A stretch of DNA of 64,000 nucleotides. Origin: Bacillota bacterium. Lineage in GTDB: Bacteria > Bacillota > UBA5301 > Bu52. Each line of letters begins with the position of its first letter. The first letter of the stretch is position 1. The notes below the pieces were generated by a model. It made no database searches. It was not told the origin of the DNA and was given only the letters and a program-made list of their open reading frames with translations. Positions 1 to 9,705 of this stretch are shown piece by piece. A program made the translations under genes and the position numbers. The stretch spans positions 1 through 64,000 of the forward strand of contig JADBKO010000006.1 in NCBI GenBank assembly GCA_014896355.1, in the 5' to 3' direction.

Positions 1-179
1 TTGCCGAATTCCCCGAACACCGTCAGGTCCTTGCGCACCTGGGCCGGGGTCAGGCCCGTGCGCTCCCCCAGCTCCTGCGAGGAAATGTGGGTCCGGCCCT
101 TCTCATCCAGCTCGTCCAAAACGCGCAAATAAAGGGGCAGGCGGCGTACCACCACGTCCGGAATACGCGGCCGTCGCAT
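1..179 (-). CDS. rex: Redox-sensing transcriptional repressor Rex, N-terminal part (truncated by window edge)
   Basis: Reverse complement of 1-179 reads [59 protein letters not shown], matching the Rex winged-helix N-terminus (IPxxVVxRLPxYxRxLxEL...SSxELGExxGxTxAQxRKDLxxFGEFG). Not in the ORF track because it runs off the window. Confidence 0.93.
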   Translation of the reverse strand, partial: MRRPRIPDVVVRRLPLYLRVLDELDEKGRTHISSQELGERTGLTPAQVRKDLTVFGEFG

Positions 180-192
180 GGGCATTCCTCCT

Positions 193-1212
193 CTAGCGTC
201 CCCGCTCCAAGACATACCGGGCCACCTGGGCCAGATGCTCCCGGGCTGGGCTGGGCGGCAACTTCTCCAGCTGGGCCAGCGCCGCGTCCACGTAGCGGCC
301 GGCCAACTGCCGGCTGTAGTCCAGGGACCCTTCCTCCCGCACCCAGGAGATGATCGTCTGTAGATGCTCCGCCGACAGGTCCTGCTCCTGGATCCAGCGG
401 CGCAAAGACTCCCTTCGGTGCGGCTTGGCGCTGCGCAAGGCATGCAACACCGGCAAGGTCAGATTGCCCTCCCGTAGGTCTTCGGCCACAGGTTTGCCGA
501 TGGCATCGGGGTCGGCCACGTAATCGAAAAGGTCATCCACGATCTGAAACGCGATGCCCATCTGGAGCCCATAGGTGGACAGGGCCTCCATTTGTTCCTG
601 GCCCGCACCGCCTGCCAGAGCCCCCAGTTCGCAGCAGGTGGAAAAAAACAGCGCCGTCTTGCGTTCGATGCGGGCCAGATACTGCTTCTCCGTGACCTCC
701 ACATCAAACGCATGGGTCAGCTGCATGATCTCTCCTTCGCCCATGCCGCTGATCATCTGCAGGACCCGGCGCAGGTAACGGAAATCCTGCAGGCCCACCA
801 AAAGGTGAAAGGCCCGGGCGAAAATAAAATCCCCGGCCAGAACCGCCACCTTGTTTCCCCACAAGGCGTGCAGTGTGGGCTGGCCGCGCCGAAGGGGGGA
901 GCGGTCCACCACGTCGTCGTGAACCAGGGTGGCTGTGTGCACCAGCTCGGCGCAGACAGCCACCGTCAGCGCCGGCTCCAGGGCCGGGCTGAAGCACTGG
1001 CCTGACAAGAACACCAGCAGCGGGCGGATGCGTTTGCCCATAGACCGCCGCACCGGGTCGAACACCTGCTGCACCAAGGGATCCTGGGAGGAGATGATCT
1101 CCGCCATGCGGGCATCCAAGGCCGCAAACTCCCGGGACAGGCCGGACATAATCTTTTCCATGACTTCCCGTCCACCTACCTGGTGATTCCGGATCGGCCT
1201 GGCCTCCTGCAT
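193..1212 (-). CDS. Polyprenyl (heptaprenyl-type) diphosphate synthase; start may be the internal ATG at 1161
   Basis: [34 protein letters not shown] (first DDxxD-like motif), [35 protein letters not shown] (second DDxxD) - trans-isoprenyl diphosphate synthase signatures. Confidence 0.92.
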   Translation of the reverse strand: MQEARPIRNHQVGGREVMEKIMSGLSREFAALDARMAEIISSQDPLVQQVFDPVRRSMGKRIRPLLVFLSGQCFSPALEPALTVAVCAELVHTATLVHDDVVDRSPLRRGQPTLHALWGNKVAVLAGDFIFARAFHLLVGLQDFRYLRRVLQMISGMGEGEIMQLTHAFDVEVTEKQYLARIERKTALFFSTCCELGALAGGAGQEQMEALSTYGLQMGIAFQIVDDLFDYVADPDAIGKPVAEDLREGNLTLPVLHALRSAKPHRRESLRRWIQEQDLSAEHLQTIISWVREEGSLDYSRQLAGRYVDAALAQLEKLPPSPAREHLAQVARYVLERGR

Positions 1213-1254
1213 GCCGTAATCCTCCTCCGCACCTCCGGCCGGCGGTACACTGGC

Positions 1255-2127
1255 CTAGTATTCAGCGGGCAGTTGCGCCAGTTCCGCCGCCGTGAACACC
1301 GGGCCGTCCACACAAACGTATTTTCCGCCGATGTTGCAGCGGCCGCATTTCCCCACCCCACATTTCATCTTCATCTCCAGGGTGGTGATGACCCGCTCCG
1401 GCGGAAAGCCCAACTTGCTCAAGGCCTGCAGCACGAACTTGATCATGACGGGCGGACCGCAGGTGATGACCGTAGTGCCTTCGGGCGCCGGGGCCAATTC
1501 TTCGAGATAGGCCGGGACGAAGCCCACATGCCCCTCCCAGGAGGCGTCCCCCTTGTCCACCGTGAGGTGCAGGCTCACGTGCGGGAGCGCAGCCCAGGTG
1601 TGAAACAGCTCCTCTTTGAACACCAGGTCTTCCGGCGAGCGCGCCCCGTAGATGATCGAGACCGGGCCAAATCGGTCCTTCTCATCTATGACATAATTGA
1701 TGAGCGAACGCAAGGGGGCCAGTCCGATGCCGCCCCCCACAAACAGGAGTTTCCTCCCCTCCATGAGCGGCAAAGGGAAGTGGTTCCCGTAGGGCCCCCG
1801 CACGCCGATCTGATCCCCGGGCTCCAACTCGTGCAAAGCCGAGGTAAATATGCCGACCTTTTTGACGGCGAATTCCAAGAACCCCCTCCGCGTCGGCGAA
1901 GAGGTGATGGAGATCATGGCCTCGCCGCTGCCCGGCAGCGACAGCATACAACACTGGCCAGGAAGGTAGGCGAAGTCCTCTGTCACCCCGGGATCCTCGA
2001 ACACCACCTGGAATGTTTTGACGTCGGGCGTTTCTTCGGTCACCCGCCGGATGGTCGCCACCTGCGGCACCAGAACCGAAGGCTCCGCCACGGCTGCGGA
2101 GGCGCCCCCAGCCATCATTTCAGACAT
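1255..2127 (-). CDS. FAD/NAD(P)-binding oxidoreductase (FloxA / anaerobic sulfite reductase subunit B-like)
   Basis: PGQCCMLSLPGSGEAMISITSSP FAD-binding region, GGGIGLAPLRSLI NAD-binding, C-terminal MKCGVGKCGRCNIG 2Fe-2S-type cysteines; position in hdr cluster. Confidence 0.85.
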   Translation of the reverse strand: MSEMMAGGASAAVAEPSVLVPQVATIRRVTEETPDVKTFQVVFEDPGVTEDFAYLPGQCCMLSLPGSGEAMISITSSPTRRGFLEFAVKKVGIFTSALHELEPGDQIGVRGPYGNHFPLPLMEGRKLLFVGGGIGLAPLRSLINYVIDEKDRFGPVSIIYGARSPEDLVFKEELFHTWAALPHVSLHLTVDKGDASWEGHVGFVPAYLEELAPAPEGTTVITCGPPVMIKFVLQALSKLGFPPERVITTLEMKMKCGVGKCGRCNIGGKYVCVDGPVFTAAELAQLPAEY

Positions 2128-3223
2128 TCGCCCATTCCCCGCCTTTCACCCGCAGGATGACCTCGGTAATATCCAGATGCACCGGGCATTGCTCCACGCA
2201 ACGGCCACATCCCACACAGGCAACGGCGCCATAGCGATCCACAAAATACAGGAGTTTGTGCAGAAACCGCTGGCGTATCCGCTCCTTTTTGGTGGGACGG
2301 GGATTGTGGCCGCCGGCCATCAGTGTAAAATCCCTGAAGCTGCAGGAATCCCAGCACTTGAACCGCAGTCCCTCTTGGCCTCGCTGCCAATCTGCGATGT
2401 CAAAACAGTGGCAGGTGGGGCACACGAAGGTGCAAATCCCGCAGCCCAGGCAACGGGCGGAGAGCTCCTCCCACATGGAGTCGTCAAAACGTTGGCGAAG
2501 CCGGTCCGTGACTCCCTCCATATCCAACTCTAAAGGGTGGGCATTCGCCATCCCTGCCGCCGTCTCCTGCCAGGCCTCCACCTGACCCGCCTGGGCGCGT
2601 GCCAGGTAATCCATGCCAGATTCCAGCCAAGACTGCCCTCGTTGGGTCTGTGCCCATACCAGGTACTGCATTTCGGAGCCCGGCTCTCTTTGGTGCGGGG
2701 CCTGTTCGGAACCCTGTGCCGGGCGACTCTCGCGGGGCAGCGGCGCAAACATCACGTCCGCCTCTGGCGCCGTTGTGGGGTCCACCCCTACGCTCTGGCA
2801 AAAACAGGTGGGGCGGGGATGATCGCAGGCCCAGGCCACCAGGAGGGTTGCGGCCCGGCGGGCCTGGTACTGGCTGTCCGCGAACGGCCCGCCGAACACC
2901 TTGTCCAGCAGGGCCAGACTACGGGCATCACAAGGGCGTATCCCGAAAAGTACCCGCTCCCGGACAGCCTCCGCCACAGGTTCGATGTTCAGCTTGCCCT
3001 CCTCCCGCCGGAAGCGGAAGAGCGGGTCTGTCTGTGGGAAAAAGGCTCCTTTGGCGGGCAGCAGGGGATTGGCGCCGTCCCAGCCGATGGCCAGGCCCGC
3101 CTCCAGGGGCAGGAAAGCCCATACACCGGAGCGGGCTGCAGGAACCAACACTTCCTGCTTCTGCGTCAGACCCCGCAGCCAGGCTTCCGCCCGAGGCCTG
3201 TCTATGACCCAGTATTGCGTCAT
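2120..3223 (-). CDS. 4Fe-4S dicluster protein (FloxB / anaerobic sulfite reductase subunit A-like)
   Basis: Two cluster motifs CLGCGICTFVCPTCHC and CVGCGRCVEQCPVHLD; FGIRPCDARSLALLDKVF motif; position in hdr-flox cluster; 8-nt overlap with next gene. Confidence 0.85.
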   Translation of the reverse strand: MTQYWVIDRPRAEAWLRGLTQKQEVLVPAARSGVWAFLPLEAGLAIGWDGANPLLPAKGAFFPQTDPLFRFRREEGKLNIEPVAEAVRERVLFGIRPCDARSLALLDKVFGGPFADSQYQARRAATLLVAWACDHPRPTCFCQSVGVDPTTAPEADVMFAPLPRESRPAQGSEQAPHQREPGSEMQYLVWAQTQRGQSWLESGMDYLARAQAGQVEAWQETAAGMANAHPLELDMEGVTDRLRQRFDDSMWEELSARCLGCGICTFVCPTCHCFDIADWQRGQEGLRFKCWDSCSFRDFTLMAGGHNPRPTKKERIRQRFLHKLLYFVDRYGAVACVGCGRCVEQCPVHLDITEVILRVKGGEWANV

Positions 3224-3315
3224 GGCAACTTGCTCCTTCGCATTCGGCTTCCGGAAGCCGGGCTCCGCAGCGGTGCCGGCAGGCCGGCTGCTGCCTGGGC
3301 CCGATCGACCCGGGC

Positions 3316-4365
3316 CTAGTCAAACTCGTCGGGATCGTTGAGGCGGAAGCGGGTCAACGCCCATTCCGCTTTCTCCAGCCCGGCCGCAGCCCCTTCCGCG
3401 GCCCCGGCCGCAGCCTTGCCTTCCTGCGGTGCCGGCATCTCCACGGGGCCAAACAACTCTTCCAAATCATGGGACAGTTTGCGGTATAACACCGTCAAGG
3501 GTAACCCCACGGGGCACGCTTCCTCGCACTGGCCGCAGCCCACGCACCGCCCAGCCACGTGCATGGCCCGCGTCAGGTGGAAGAACTGATTTTCCGCCAG
3601 GTTCACAGCCTTCCCCAGCCAACGGGTCTGGGCGTCGTCCAGCACACACTCCCGGCAATCACACACCGGGCAGACGTTGCGGCAGGCAAAACAACGCAGG
3701 CAGCGGCTGAATGCCTCCTCCCAGAAGCGGCCGCGTTCCTCCACGCTCATGGCCTCCAAAGCCGCCACGTCGCCGTAGAGCTGATCGGGGCTGGGATGCC
3801 GTTCCGGTGCCGGTTCGCTGAGCCAGACATCGGGCTCCAGCGCCGCAGGAACGTTGGGCTGCCGGCAGCGGACACATTGCGGGCGCAGCCCCGCGGAGCG
3901 GGACACGGGCTTGCCGTTGAGCTCGAAGCCGTCCGCCCCGGGCTCCGCTGCCGCGGCCACCTGGGCCAAAGCCGCGTCCCAGGCGCCGTCCGGCAGGCCT
4001 GCCGCGTCGGCCACCCGGCCGGCGTCCAGCATGCCGGGGCAGCCAACGGCCAAGACCACCAGGCGTTGCCGGGGAAACTGCTGGTCCCCGATGATGCGCG
4101 CCAGCGCCGCCCCGTCGCAACCCTTGGCCACCACCGCGATTTTCCCGTCCCCAACCCGGTAATCTAACACGTACTTTGCCAGATTGGCACCGCAGAAGGC
4201 GTTCCATACCAACCGGTCCGCGTCTTCCGCTCTGCGGATGAAGGCCGGCCGCGGCTGGCCCGGAAAGCGGCCATCCTCAAAGCCGATGACCACTCCCACC
4301 TGGCCGGACTGCAGCAGGTCCCTGGCCGTCTGCCGCAGCTTTTCCGTGACTGCGTTGACTGTCAC
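3316..4365 (-). CDS. Iron-sulfur protein with F420-hydrogenase-beta (FrhB)-like N-terminus (FloxC-like)
   Basis: VVIGFEDGRF, NLAKYVLDY, VVAKGCDGAALARIIGD, CLRCFACRNVCPVCDCREC, CVGCGQCEEACPVGLPL; lies between mvhD-like and floxB-like genes. Confidence 0.75.
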   Translation of the reverse strand: MTVNAVTEKLRQTARDLLQSGQVGVVIGFEDGRFPGQPRPAFIRRAEDADRLVWNAFCGANLAKYVLDYRVGDGKIAVVAKGCDGAALARIIGDQQFPRQRLVVLAVGCPGMLDAGRVADAAGLPDGAWDAALAQVAAAAEPGADGFELNGKPVSRSAGLRPQCVRCRQPNVPAALEPDVWLSEPAPERHPSPDQLYGDVAALEAMSVEERGRFWEEAFSRCLRCFACRNVCPVCDCRECVLDDAQTRWLGKAVNLAENQFFHLTRAMHVAGRCVGCGQCEEACPVGLPLTVLYRKLSHDLEELFGPVEMPAPQEGKAAAGAAEGAAAGLEKAEWALTRFRLNDPDEFD

Positions 4366-4913
4366 TGCACATCCCTCGCATCCCGCAGCATACGGTTCGG
4401 ACCCAGCCGCCGCACTTCTTGCGTGATCTCCGTCATCACCTGGGCGAACTTGGGGCCTTCAGAGCCAGAGATCCAGCGGGCGTGGAAACGCCCCGGCTCC
4501 ACGCCGATGAACTCCAGCAGCCGGCGGAAAAGGAGAAAACGGCGCCGGGTGAAGTAGTTGCCGGTGGAGTAGTGGCAGTCCCCCGGGTGGCACCCGGCCA
4601 CCAACACGCCATCCGCGCCGCTCTGAAACGCCTTGACGATAAAAAGCGGATTCACACGGCCGGAACAGGGGACCCGGATCACCCGCACATTCGGGGGGTA
4701 CCCCAGCCGGCTGGTCCCTGCCAGATCTGCACCGGCATAACTGCACCAGTTGCAGCAAAAAGCCACGATCAGAGGCTCCCACGCCTGGGGCGCAGGGGCG
4801 CCTGCAGCCGCAGGCTGGCTCGCCTGGTGCGCCTGCCGGCGGGCCTCCGCGGGCCCCAGCACCTCTTCCGCTTCGGCCGTCTGGGATCCGGCCGCCGCAG
4901 CCCTTATAGACAC
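4362..4913 (-). CDS. Hydrogenase iron-sulfur subunit MvhD/FloxD-like
   Basis: VAFCCNWCSYAGADLAGTSRLGYPPNVRVIRVPCSGRVNPLFIVKAFQSGADGVLVAGCHPGDCHYSTGNYFTRRR is the canonical MvhD/FlpD signature. Start taken as GTG 4913 (10-nt overlap with hdrA end); the ORF-track start at 5012 overlaps hdrA in another frame. Confidence 0.88.
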   Translation of the reverse strand: MSIRAAAAGSQTAEAEEVLGPAEARRQAHQASQPAAAGAPAPQAWEPLIVAFCCNWCSYAGADLAGTSRLGYPPNVRVIRVPCSGRVNPLFIVKAFQSGADGVLVAGCHPGDCHYSTGNYFTRRRFLLFRRLLEFIGVEPGRFHARWISGSEGPKFAQVMTEITQEVRRLGPNRMLRDARDVQ

Positions 4914-6892
4914 AGCGCTTCCACCTCCGCCAAAATCTGTTGGTGGGTGTATCCCTTCAAATCGATGCAGCCTGTGCGGCAGGCCGCGGTGCAAGCGCCG
5001 CAGCCCTGGCACAAACCCTCGTTGACGCTGGCCACCTGCCGGGAGATGGCCTTGCCGCCCACCCTCTCTTGGATGGTTTCCGGCCGGATGGCATGATAGG
5101 GGCAGACCGGCTCACAGAGCATGCAGCCGGCGCAGCACGCCGGATCCACCTGGGCGGTCATGGGATTCGTGGCCATCTGATCCTTGGAGAACAGGGCCAC
5201 CACCTTGGCTGCAGCGGCGCTGGCTTGAGCCACCGTTTCCGGAATGTCCTTGGGCCCCTGGCATACCCCCGCCAGGAACACCCCCGCCGTGTTGGTCTCC
5301 ACCGGCGCCAGCTTGGGATGGGCCTCGGTGAAGAAATGATGGCCATCGTAGGAGAACCCCACGCTGCGGGCCACCTCCGCCGCGTCGTGGCGGGCCACCA
5401 CCGCATTGGCCAGCACCACCAGATCCGCCTCAATCTCCACCGGCTTGCCCAGCAGTGTATCCTCGCCCCGCACCACCAGCTTGTCGCCCCGCGGGTAGAC
5501 CTTGGAGACCCGGCCCCGGATGTAGGTGGCGCCGAATTCCTCCGTGGCCCGCTTGTAAAACTCCTCATAGCCCTTGCCGGCGGTGCGGACGTCCATGTAA
5601 AAAACGTAGGGGTGGGCGCCGGGCACATGCTCCGCCAGCAAAATGGCATGCTTGGCCGTATACATGCAGCAGATCTTGGAGCAGTAAGACACGCCCTTGG
5701 CCTCGTCCCGGGAGCCCACACATTGAATGAACACCACGTTCTTGGGCTCCTTGTGGTCGGAAGGGCGGACAATGTGGCCGCCCGTGGGCCCCGAGGAATT
5801 GACCAGCCGCTCGAAATGCAGGCCGGTGATCACGTCCGGATAGCGGCCATAACCATATTCGCTGTAAAGCGCCGGATCGAACAGGTCATACCCGGTGGCC
5901 ACCACAATGGCGCCCACGTGCAGGGTCACCCGCTGGTCCTGCTGCTCGTAATCGATGGCGCCCCGTGGGCAGAAATGGGCGCAGACCCCACATTTGCCTG
6001 TTTTGAATTTCAAGCAATGTTCCCGGTCAATAACCGGCTTGTTCGGCACCGCTTGGGGAAATGGGCGATAGATTGCGGTGCGCCTCCCTAAACTCATCTC
6101 GAACTCACTGGGGATTTTCTTGGCCGGGCACTTTTCCATGCAAAGCCCGCAGCCCGTACACTTGCTGTGATCCACATAGGCCGCTTTGCGCCGCACGGTC
6201 ACCGTAAAATTACCGATATACCCCTCCACCTTCTCCACTTCGGAGTACGTCAGGAGGGTCACCTTGTCGTGGCGGGACACGTCCACCATCTTGGGGGTCA
6301 AAATACAGGCCGAACAATCCAGGGTGGGGAAAGTCTTGTCCAGCTGGGCCATGCGGCCGCCGATGGACGGCTCCCGCTCCACCAGCACCGTTTCGTAACC
6401 GGATTCGGCGATGTCCAGCGCCGCCTGGATGCCGGCGATGCCTCCGCCGATGACCAGAGCCCGCTTCTCCACCGGGATGTGGCCCTGGTGCAGGGGATGG
6501 TTGCGGGCCACCTTGGCCACGGCAGCGCGTACCAAGTCGATGGCCTTCCGGGTGGTGGCCTCCTCCCGCGGATGCACCCAGGAGCAGTGTTCCCGCAGAT
6601 TGGCGACCTCCAGGAGGTAGGGATTGAGGCCCGCAGATTCCACGGTCTTGCGGAAGGTTTTCTCGTGCATGCGCGGGCTGCAGCTGCCGATGACCACCCC
6701 GGTCAGATGTTGCTCCCGGATGGCGTCCTTGATCATCTGCTGCCCGGGCTCGGAACAGGTGTATTTATAATCCGTGGCGTACACCACGCCGGGCATGGAC
6801 CGGGCCGCTTCCGCCACCTTCTCCACGTCCACGGTGCCGGCGATGTTGGAGCCGCACCAACAGATAAATACGCCGATTCGCTTCATTGCCAT
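4904..6892 (-). CDS. hdrA: CoB-CoM heterodisulfide reductase-like subunit A
   Basis: IGVFICWCGSNIAGTVDVEKV, VIGGGIAGIQAALDIAESGYETVLVEREPSIGGRMAQLDKTFPTLDCSACILTPKM, two CxxCxxCxxxCP ferredoxin motifs: classical HdrA. Confidence 0.95.
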   Translation of the reverse strand: MAMKRIGVFICWCGSNIAGTVDVEKVAEAARSMPGVVYATDYKYTCSEPGQQMIKDAIREQHLTGVVIGSCSPRMHEKTFRKTVESAGLNPYLLEVANLREHCSWVHPREEATTRKAIDLVRAAVAKVARNHPLHQGHIPVEKRALVIGGGIAGIQAALDIAESGYETVLVEREPSIGGRMAQLDKTFPTLDCSACILTPKMVDVSRHDKVTLLTYSEVEKVEGYIGNFTVTVRRKAAYVDHSKCTGCGLCMEKCPAKKIPSEFEMSLGRRTAIYRPFPQAVPNKPVIDREHCLKFKTGKCGVCAHFCPRGAIDYEQQDQRVTLHVGAIVVATGYDLFDPALYSEYGYGRYPDVITGLHFERLVNSSGPTGGHIVRPSDHKEPKNVVFIQCVGSRDEAKGVSYCSKICCMYTAKHAILLAEHVPGAHPYVFYMDVRTAGKGYEEFYKRATEEFGATYIRGRVSKVYPRGDKLVVRGEDTLLGKPVEIEADLVVLANAVVARHDAAEVARSVGFSYDGHHFFTEAHPKLAPVETNTAGVFLAGVCQGPKDIPETVAQASAAAAKVVALFSKDQMATNPMTAQVDPACCAGCMLCEPVCPYHAIRPETIQERVGGKAISRQVASVNEGLCQGCGACTAACRTGCIDLKGYTHQQILAEVEALCL

Positions 6893-7004
6893 CGCTCCCC
6901 CATTGCCCCGTCATCCCCGGCCCGTACACGGTTCCCTGGCACCGGGGGCACCGCCTGAACCCGCGCTCCGGCGGCCCACACCAGCCTGTCCCCTCCGCGC
7001 CTCC

Positions 7005-7871
7005 TTACACCGCCTGGGACCAGCCGTGCTGGGCCAAAAGCTGCGTTCCGTCGATGCTGTGCTTGCCGATGCCCAGTTCGGCGGCGCTGTGGCCAAAAGC
7101 AATGCCCAAAAGCTCCGTGAAATAGTACACCGGCAGCGGCGTCGCCCCGGGAGCCGTCTCCTGCCGCATATCCAGATTGCTGTGGCAGAGCGGACAGGCG
7201 GTAACAATGGCTTCCGCCCCGGCAGCCTGGGCCCCGTCCACCAACTGCGCCACCAGGCGGGTAACCACCTCTGTGTGATCCGTCAAGGCGAAGCTGGCGC
7301 CACAGCATTCCGTCTTGAACGGCCATTCTACCGGCTCGGCGCCGGCTGCGGCCAGAATGCGGTCCAACCCCTGTGGGTTCTCCGGATCGTCGGGCTGCAG
7401 AATACCCGCTGGGCGCACCAGGAGGCAGCCGTAATACGCCGCCACCTTGAGGCCCCGCAAAGGGCGCCGGGTGCGCTGGCGCACCGCTTCCTCGCCCACG
7501 GAAGCCACCAGGTCCACCAGGGAGCGTACCGCCGCCCTTCCGGTGTAAGGCCGGCCCAGCAGCTCCTCGACCTCCTGGCGCAGCTTCGGATCGTGGGCCA
7601 GCTCGTGGCGGGTCACCTGCAGGCGGTTGTAACAAGCGGCGCAGGGAGCCGTCACATCCAGGCCCAGGTCATCCGCCAGCGCTAAATTGCGGGCAGGCAA
7701 AGCCAAGGCCAACACATGGTCGGTGACGTGGGCGGAACTGGCACCGCAGCAGGTCCAGTCCGGCAACTCTTGCAGTTCGATGTCCAGGTCCTGACACACC
7801 CGCCGGCCAGACAAATCATACTCGATGCCGGTGCTATGCAACGAGCAACCTGGATAATAGGCGATTTTCAC
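7005..7871 (-). CDS. hdrB: Heterodisulfide reductase-like subunit B (CCG domains)
   Basis: YYPGCSLHSTGIEYDLS, DWTCCGASSAH, C-terminal CCGASFAL and CPLCHSNLDMRQ: two cysteine-rich CCG domains. Confidence 0.92.
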   Translation of the reverse strand: MKIAYYPGCSLHSTGIEYDLSGRRVCQDLDIELQELPDWTCCGASSAHVTDHVLALALPARNLALADDLGLDVTAPCAACYNRLQVTRHELAHDPKLRQEVEELLGRPYTGRAAVRSLVDLVASVGEEAVRQRTRRPLRGLKVAAYYGCLLVRPAGILQPDDPENPQGLDRILAAAGAEPVEWPFKTECCGASFALTDHTEVVTRLVAQLVDGAQAAGAEAIVTACPLCHSNLDMRQETAPGATPLPVYYFTELLGIAFGHSAAELGIGKHSIDGTQLLAQHGWSQAV

Positions 7872-8440
7872 GGCTTACGGGCCTCCCACCGGGCGAAGAT
7901 CTGTTGTACTTCGGCGGCGCCACTGGTTTTCTCCGGCAAAACCCTGATCTTGCCCTTGAGGAACAGAGCCGGGGCCTTGGCGGCATCCTTGAAGAGCTGG
8001 CCGCTGCGCAGGTTATAGCCCAGGACCAGCCGTAGCTCGTCCAAGCGGCCACCGCGGCGCACACCGGCCAGGAACAGGCGGTGGAAAAGATAAACCCGCC
8101 GTTCCTTCACCCGGCCGCGACGCACGGCAATCTGGCGCAACGCATCCATGATGCGGGGCAAATCCACTTCACGGGGGCAGCGGGCTACACAGGTCATGCA
8201 GGAGGCACAAAGCCAGATGGTGGAGTTGTTCAGGGCCTCCTCCTGCAAGCCCAACTGAAGGAAGCGTAAGATCTGCCGGGGTGCCACATCCATATCTGCG
8301 GCCATGGGACAGCCGGCCGTGCACTTGCCGCACTGGTAACAGCTGGCCACCTTCTGGCCACTCAGCCGCTCCACTTCTCGCACAAACCCGGCGCCGTTCG
8401 CCCAAGCGCGGGTCAGTTCCGTCGCGGCGCTCACACCCAT
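7868..8440 (-). CDS. hdrC: Heterodisulfide reductase-like subunit C
   Basis: CYQCGKCTAGCPMAADMDVAPRQILRFLQLGLQEEALNNSTIWLCASCMTCVARCPREVDLPRIMDALR: HdrC. Start chosen at ATG 8440 (or GTG 8434); the ORF-track start 8497 lies upstream of a putative Rex operator. Confidence 0.9.
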   Translation of the reverse strand: MGVSAATELTRAWANGAGFVREVERLSGQKVASCYQCGKCTAGCPMAADMDVAPRQILRFLQLGLQEEALNNSTIWLCASCMTCVARCPREVDLPRIMDALRQIAVRRGRVKERRVYLFHRLFLAGVRRGGRLDELRLVLGYNLRSGQLFKDAAKAPALFLKGKIRVLPEKTSGAAEVQQIFARWEARKP

Positions 8441-8469
8441 CCCCCACTTCGTCGGAACATTCGGCGCTA

Positions 8470-8487
8470 CTGTGCACAGTTTCACAA
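8470..8487. promoter_or_regulatory. Putative Rex operator upstream of hdrC
   Basis: CTGTGCA-cagt-TTCACAA versus consensus TTGTGAA-N4-TTCACAA: right half 7/7, left half 5/7, spacing exact. Confidence 0.7.
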
Positions 8488-8594
8488 ATTCAAGCAAAAA
8501 ATAAGAGGCCTTGCTGTTCCCTGCTATAGGTTACCACGAAAACAGAACCGGTGCAACCGCCGGAAGGCGGCCGGCTGGCAAAAGCACGGGACCC

Positions 8595-8617
8595 GGCCGG
8601 GGCACCGCGCCCCGGCC
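8595..8617 (-). terminator. GC-rich hairpin in the ROK-hdrC intergenic region
   Basis: Perfect 9-bp stem GGCCGGGGC-accgc-GCCCCGGCC; no immediate U-tract. Confidence 0.35.
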
Positions 8618-8677
8618 GCCAGTACGCGCTGGCCTGCCAGGCGGCGGCCATTCCGGGCCGGGGCCGGTGGCCGCCGC

Positions 8678-9679
8678 TCAGCGCGTTGCGACTGCCGCCG
8701 GCTCCCTGTCCTGCCCTAACGCCACCTGGACGGCACCGATCACCCCTGCGTCGCCGCCCAGAGCCGCAGGCACTACTTCCACTGCGCTGGCCACCGCAGC
8801 CAGCGCCCTCTGGCTCAACACCTGGCGCACGCGCGCGAAGAGCGGCTCCCCCATCTTGGCCACGCCGCCGCCGATGATGATCATCTCGGGGTCCAGCAGA
8901 TTGGCGACATTGGCCACGCCCAGCCCCAGGTAATAACCGGTCCGCTCCACCAGCTCGCGGCAACCTTCGTCCCCCTGCTGCGCCGCCTGGGCTACAGTTT
9001 CGGCGTTGACCTTCTCCGGGTCCTGCTCCACCAGCTGCGCCAAAATCGGCGTCCGGCCGGCGATCATCATGCTGCGCCCATCCCGGGCCATGGCGGTGCC
9101 GGAAGCCACGGCCTCCAGGCAGCCTCGGTTGCCACAGCCGCATACAGGCCCGCCGGGTTCAATGGTCATGTGGCCGATCTCTCCGGCAAAGTCGTGGGCG
9201 CCCCGGTAGATCCGGCCGTCGATGATGATGCCCCCGCCGATGCCGGTACTCACCGTGATGTACACCACATGGCGGCGGCCCTGGCCGGCTCCCAGCCGGG
9301 CCTCGCCCAGGCCGGCGGCATTGGCGTCATTTTCCAGGAAGACCGGGACGTGAAATTCCTGCTGCAGGATGTCCGTCACCGGCACATTGCGGAACGGGAG
9401 ATTGGGCGCGAACACCACCACGCCGCGGCGGGTGTCCAGGGGGCCGGGGGAGCCGACGCCGATGCCGATCAACTGGGCCGGGCTGGCGTCCACGTCCTCC
9501 AAGAGCTGGCGGATGCCCGCCTTGATGCGATCCATGACCGCCTCGGCGCCGTCCTCCCCGCCCGTTGGAAAGGTATGTTTGGACAGAATGTGGCCTTCCG
9601 CGTCGGCGATGGCGCTGGCCACCTTGGTCCCTCCCAGATCCACGCCGATGGCAAAGCGCTGTTTCGCGGGTGTGATCAT
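8678..9679 (-). CDS. glcK: ROK family glucokinase
   Basis: GVDLGGTKVASAIAD, GVGSPGPLDTRRG, ENDANAAGLGE, GTGIGGGIIIDG, EIGHM, CGCGNRGCLEAVASG ROK signature. Confidence 0.93.
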   Translation of the reverse strand: MITPAKQRFAIGVDLGGTKVASAIADAEGHILSKHTFPTGGEDGAEAVMDRIKAGIRQLLEDVDASPAQLIGIGVGSPGPLDTRRGVVVFAPNLPFRNVPVTDILQQEFHVPVFLENDANAAGLGEARLGAGQGRRHVVYITVSTGIGGGIIIDGRIYRGAHDFAGEIGHMTIEPGGPVCGCGNRGCLEAVASGTAMARDGRSMMIAGRTPILAQLVEQDPEKVNAETVAQAAQQGDEGCRELVERTGYYLGLGVANVANLLDPEMIIIGGGVAKMGEPLFARVRQVLSQRALAAVASAVEVVPAALGGDAGVIGAVQVALGQDREPAAVATR

Positions 9680-9705
9680 GGCTGCCGATCCTCCCCCCGG
9701 CGGAC

